Both the position numbers and the translations under genes were made by a program. This document shows positions 12,852-15,148 of a stretch of 15,148 nt of DNA, one piece after another. Each line of letters begins with the position of its first letter. Position 1 is the first letter of the stretch. Below the pieces are notes generated by a model, which was not told the DNA's origin, ran no database searches, and was given only the letters and a program-made list of their open reading frames with translations. The stretch is from Prevotellaceae bacterium. Its GTDB lineage: Bacteria > Bacteroidota > Bacteroidia > Bacteroidales > Bacteroidaceae. The stretch is taken from positions 1 through 15,148 of the forward strand of contig JAJPYW010000147.1 of assembly GCA_021204715.1 (NCBI GenBank), read 5' to 3'.

Positions 12852-15148
12852 TTATTCATCTGCCGGTATGACCTTCCACTCGATGATGCCGCCCGACATA
12901 CCCTCTTGTAAATCGGCCACAATCATCAAGCCGGGGGTGACAACAGGCGTGAAGTCCACGCGGTTATAGCGATCCTTCTCCGTTCCGTAAGGAGTCAGCG
13001 CCTCCACTTCCTTCCACCCTCCTTCCGCTTGGTAATAGAGCTTCCAAGCCGAAGGCACCCGGTAGCTGATGTCGTAATGGTCGAACTCCAACCAGTAGAC
13101 CTCCACACCCGACACATTATAGGGCTTGTCGAAGGCGTAGGCCAGCGATTCGGACGTGCCCGTCTTGAGCCACCAGTAGTGGTAAGGTTTGGAGATGTCG
13201 GCCGAGCTCTTGGGTTCCCACTGGTCGTTCACGCCGTCGGCCTCGGTCTCGACGGAAGCCGACGCGGGCGCGTCCTTCTGAATGGGAGCCTGTATCATGA
13301 AGGTACGGGCAAGACTTGCAATGGTGGGTTCAGGCGTGGGACGCGCCACATCGGCTGTTACAGGTATCCACACGGCCATCTCGCCCGGGCCGCGGTTGTT
13401 CCAAGTAGCGTAAGGAACGGCGGTGAAGGGCACTTGCGTTACGCTGCCGTCTTGTTCAATCTCACCTGCGGTGCCGCTCAGCACCACCACGCCGCCAAGC
13501 AAGTCGGCACGGAAGTCGGTGTCGAAAGCCGTGCCGTCGGGGATGAACTTGTTGAACACGGTGCCGTCCGGTTGGTCCATTCCTTCCAAGCAATACACCA
13601 TGGGGCCGCGCTCTATGGCCAACTTGCCGCGGTCGTCCTCCACGTTCTCCAAGGCGCGTATGCGGCGCACCGGCATGGGCAGTGTCAGCTCCACCACGTC
13701 GCCGCTCTTCCACGCGCGCTTCAAGGTAGCGTAGCCGTCGCCCGGCTGTGCCTGCGCCCGCTTGCCGTTTACCGTGAGGGTATAAGGCAGCGCCTCGTCG
13801 GTAAAGGAATAGAGATCGGTGGATACGGGGTAGTCCTTCGTCCAGCCCGGTATGCGCAGGCGCAACGCGAACGTCCGCTCCATTTCAGGCTCCACTTCGA
13901 TGCGTATGACACCGTCCCAAGGATAGTCGGTGGTTTGCCGCAAGACCAGAGGGCCGCTTGCCGTCTCTATGTCGGCGCTGCCCTGTATATAAAGGTTCAC
14001 GTAGACATCGTCGCCCTGTGTGGCATACATATAATTGGATACAGAGGCCATGAAGCGCGTGATGTTGCCCGGGCAGCAGGCGCAGCCGAACCAAGGCTGG
14101 CGTTCGTGCTGTCCCATCGACTCCAAAGGATTGTCGTAAAAGAACTTGTCACCGCTTAAGGAGACACCCGATATAACGCCGTTGTAGAGCGCCCGTTCCA
14201 ACACGTCGGCATACTTCGCCTGGCCCGTGGCAAGGAACATGCGGTAGTTCCAGTAGACATTCGCAATGGCCGCGCACGTCTCGCAATAAGCCGTGTGGTT
14301 GTTCAGCTCGTAATCGGGGCCGAAGCCCTCGCCTTGGGCGCGCGAGCCTATGCCGCCCGTAATGTAGAGCTTGCGCCCCGCCATGTTGTCCCATATACGC
14401 GTCAAGGCGTGGAAGTAGGCCGTGTCCTGCGTCAAGGCGGCTACATCGGCCACGCCCGAGTAGAGATAGCCCGCGCGCACGGCGTGCCCCACGATTTCCG
14501 TCTGCTGCAAGATGGGCTTGTGGTCTTGGCTGTACTCGCTCAGCTTGTGCCCGTCGGTGCCCCGTCCGGTCTCCTCCACAAAGTACTTGGCCATGGCAAG
14601 ATACTTCTCGTCGCCCGTCACCTTGTACAACTTGGCAAGTGCCATCTCCACAATGGGATGTCCCGAAGGTACATGCTTCTGCCCCTCTTCGGGGCCGAAC
14701 ACTTGGCACACCAAGTCGGCGTTTTTGATGGCTACGTCGAGCAGCGTGCGCTTGCCCGTGGCGCGGTAGTGGGCCACGGCAGCCTCGTACAGGTGGCCGC
14801 TGTTGTAAAGCTCGTGGCTGTTGATCTTCTCCCAGCGGCTCGTTCCCCACCAGCCCGACAAGCGGTAGCACTTGTTGGTCACGCAAGTGGTGAGGTATCC
14901 GTCGGGCTCCTGCGCGGCGGCGATAAGCGTGATGACGCTGTCAAGGTAGGCGTCAAGCTTTGCGTCGTAGGTCACGGCGAGCGAGTAAGAAGCCCCTTCG
15001 ATAATCTTGTACGGGTCGGTGTCGTCGAAGGAGAAGTCACCCCTGTGTTCCCCCATCGTCAAGCCCCCCGCAATGGCGAAGTTGTCGAAGCGGCCGTGAT
15101 CCGCGCACTCCGTGAAAGCCGAAGGAATGGCGACAGTGCGGTTGGTCT
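12852..15148 (-). CDS. GH127-family beta-L-arabinofuranosidase (5' end outside window)
   Basis: The frame is open to the right edge, so the N-terminus and any signal peptide are missing; TTG 15062 is internal, since the codons before it (AIPSAFTECADHGRFDNFAI) continue the family sequence. About 765 residues are visible. It has an (alpha/alpha)6-type catalytic domain with all GH127 active-site residues, by correspondence with HypBA1: acid/base Glu in GEGFG (codon 14328-14330), zinc ligands Glu and Cys in YCETC (14280-14282, 14274-14276), and GCACCPGN with zinc Cys at 14082 and 14073 and the nucleophile Cys at 14076-14078. Beta-sandwich domains follow, and the last 105 residues or so look like an F5/8-type carbohydrate-binding domain. 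Family members release L-arabinofuranose from plant glycans or from hydroxyproline-linked arabino-oligosaccharides. GH146 is the nearest alternative, sharing the zinc-Cys site. Confidence 0.93.
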   Translation of the reverse strand, partial: TNRTVAIPSAFTECADHGRFDNFAIAGGLTMGEHRGDFSFDDTDPYKIIEGASYSLAVTYDAKLDAYLDSVITLIAAAQEPDGYLTTCVTNKCYRLSGWWGTSRWEKINSHELYNSGHLYEAAVAHYRATGKRTLLDVAIKNADLVCQVFGPEEGQKHVPSGHPIVEMALAKLYKVTGDEKYLAMAKYFVEETGRGTDGHKLSEYSQDHKPILQQTEIVGHAVRAGYLYSGVADVAALTQDTAYFHALTRIWDNMAGRKLYITGGIGSRAQGEGFGPDYELNNHTAYCETCAAIANVYWNYRMFLATGQAKYADVLERALYNGVISGVSLSGDKFFYDNPLESMGQHERQPWFGCACCPGNITRFMASVSNYMYATQGDDVYVNLYIQGSADIETASGPLVLRQTTDYPWDGVIRIEVEPEMERTFALRLRIPGWTKDYPVSTDLYSFTDEALPYTLTVNGKRAQAQPGDGYATLKRAWKSGDVVELTLPMPVRRIRALENVEDDRGKLAIERGPMVYCLEGMDQPDGTVFNKFIPDGTAFDTDFRADLLGGVVVLSGTAGEIEQDGSVTQVPFTAVPYATWNNRGPGEMAVWIPVTADVARPTPEPTIASLARTFMIQAPIQKDAPASASVETEADGVNDQWEPKSSADISKPYHYWWLKTGTSESLAYAFDKPYNVSGVEVYWLEFDHYDISYRVPSAWKLYYQAEGGWKEVEALTPYGTEKDRYNRVDFTPVVTPGLMIVADLQEGMSGGIIEWKVIPADE

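Noticed and set aside
12839..12922. N-terminal extension of the DUF6055-like protein to 12922
   Set aside because: These 28 codons overlap the GH127 3' end and would bury a clean signal peptide that begins at 12838.
13029..14159. Plus-strand frame of 376 codons over the GH127 gene
   Set aside because: Antisense shadow; the opposite strand carries all GH127 catalytic residues.

Overview
The window is a piece of a Bacteroidales chromosome, probably a Bacteroidaceae- or Prevotellaceae-like gut or oral anaerobe. It looks GC-rich by eye for Bacteroides. Evidence for this: PheS, Nth and Prs read like Bacteroides orthologues; likely promoters carry the Bacteroidetes TAnnTTTG -7 box with little Shine-Dalgarno signal; and the gene families (DUF3332, DUF5112/DUF5113-type sensor kinase, GH127 with Glu/Cys zinc site, DUF6055-like protein) are typical of the phylum. 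These assignments come from recognition of sequence motifs, not from a database search.

Layout, left to right. 1-210 is the 3' end of a rubrerythrin-type NADH peroxidase, closed by a strong terminator (242-278). 343-639 is an unusual non-coding block: ten 23-bp units in register (two alternating families), followed by three ACTCGAGT palindromes 22-23 bp apart. 617-902 (-) may be a small two-helix membrane protein whose only well-placed ATG is one base out of frame. 1073-2107 (+) is pheS and 2205-2936 (+) is nth. 3032-3589 (+) is a DUF3332 lipoprotein.

Next comes a minus-strand three-gene operon, read from 10164 down to 3603: a 1444-residue double sensor kinase, a NarL/LuxR-type response regulator, and an AbgT-family transporter. 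The kinase is the most interesting gene here. It has two periplasmic sensor modules, each preceded by a lipoprotein-like signal, and two cytoplasmic kinase modules that look complementary: the first keeps the ATP-binding motifs but has no canonical H-box, while the second keeps a KHET H-box but has lost the ATP-site glycines. The tight spacing suggests the system controls, or senses something linked to, the transporter.

10285-11223 (+) is prs, divergent from the kinase operon. 11224-11422 is a convergent intergenic stretch with nested palindromes. At the right end, another minus-strand pair encodes a GH127 beta-L-arabinofuranosidase (cut by the window edge) followed closely by a secreted HELGH metalloprotein of the DUF6055 type. 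Together they may act on arabinosylated plant glycoproteins; that link is an inference.
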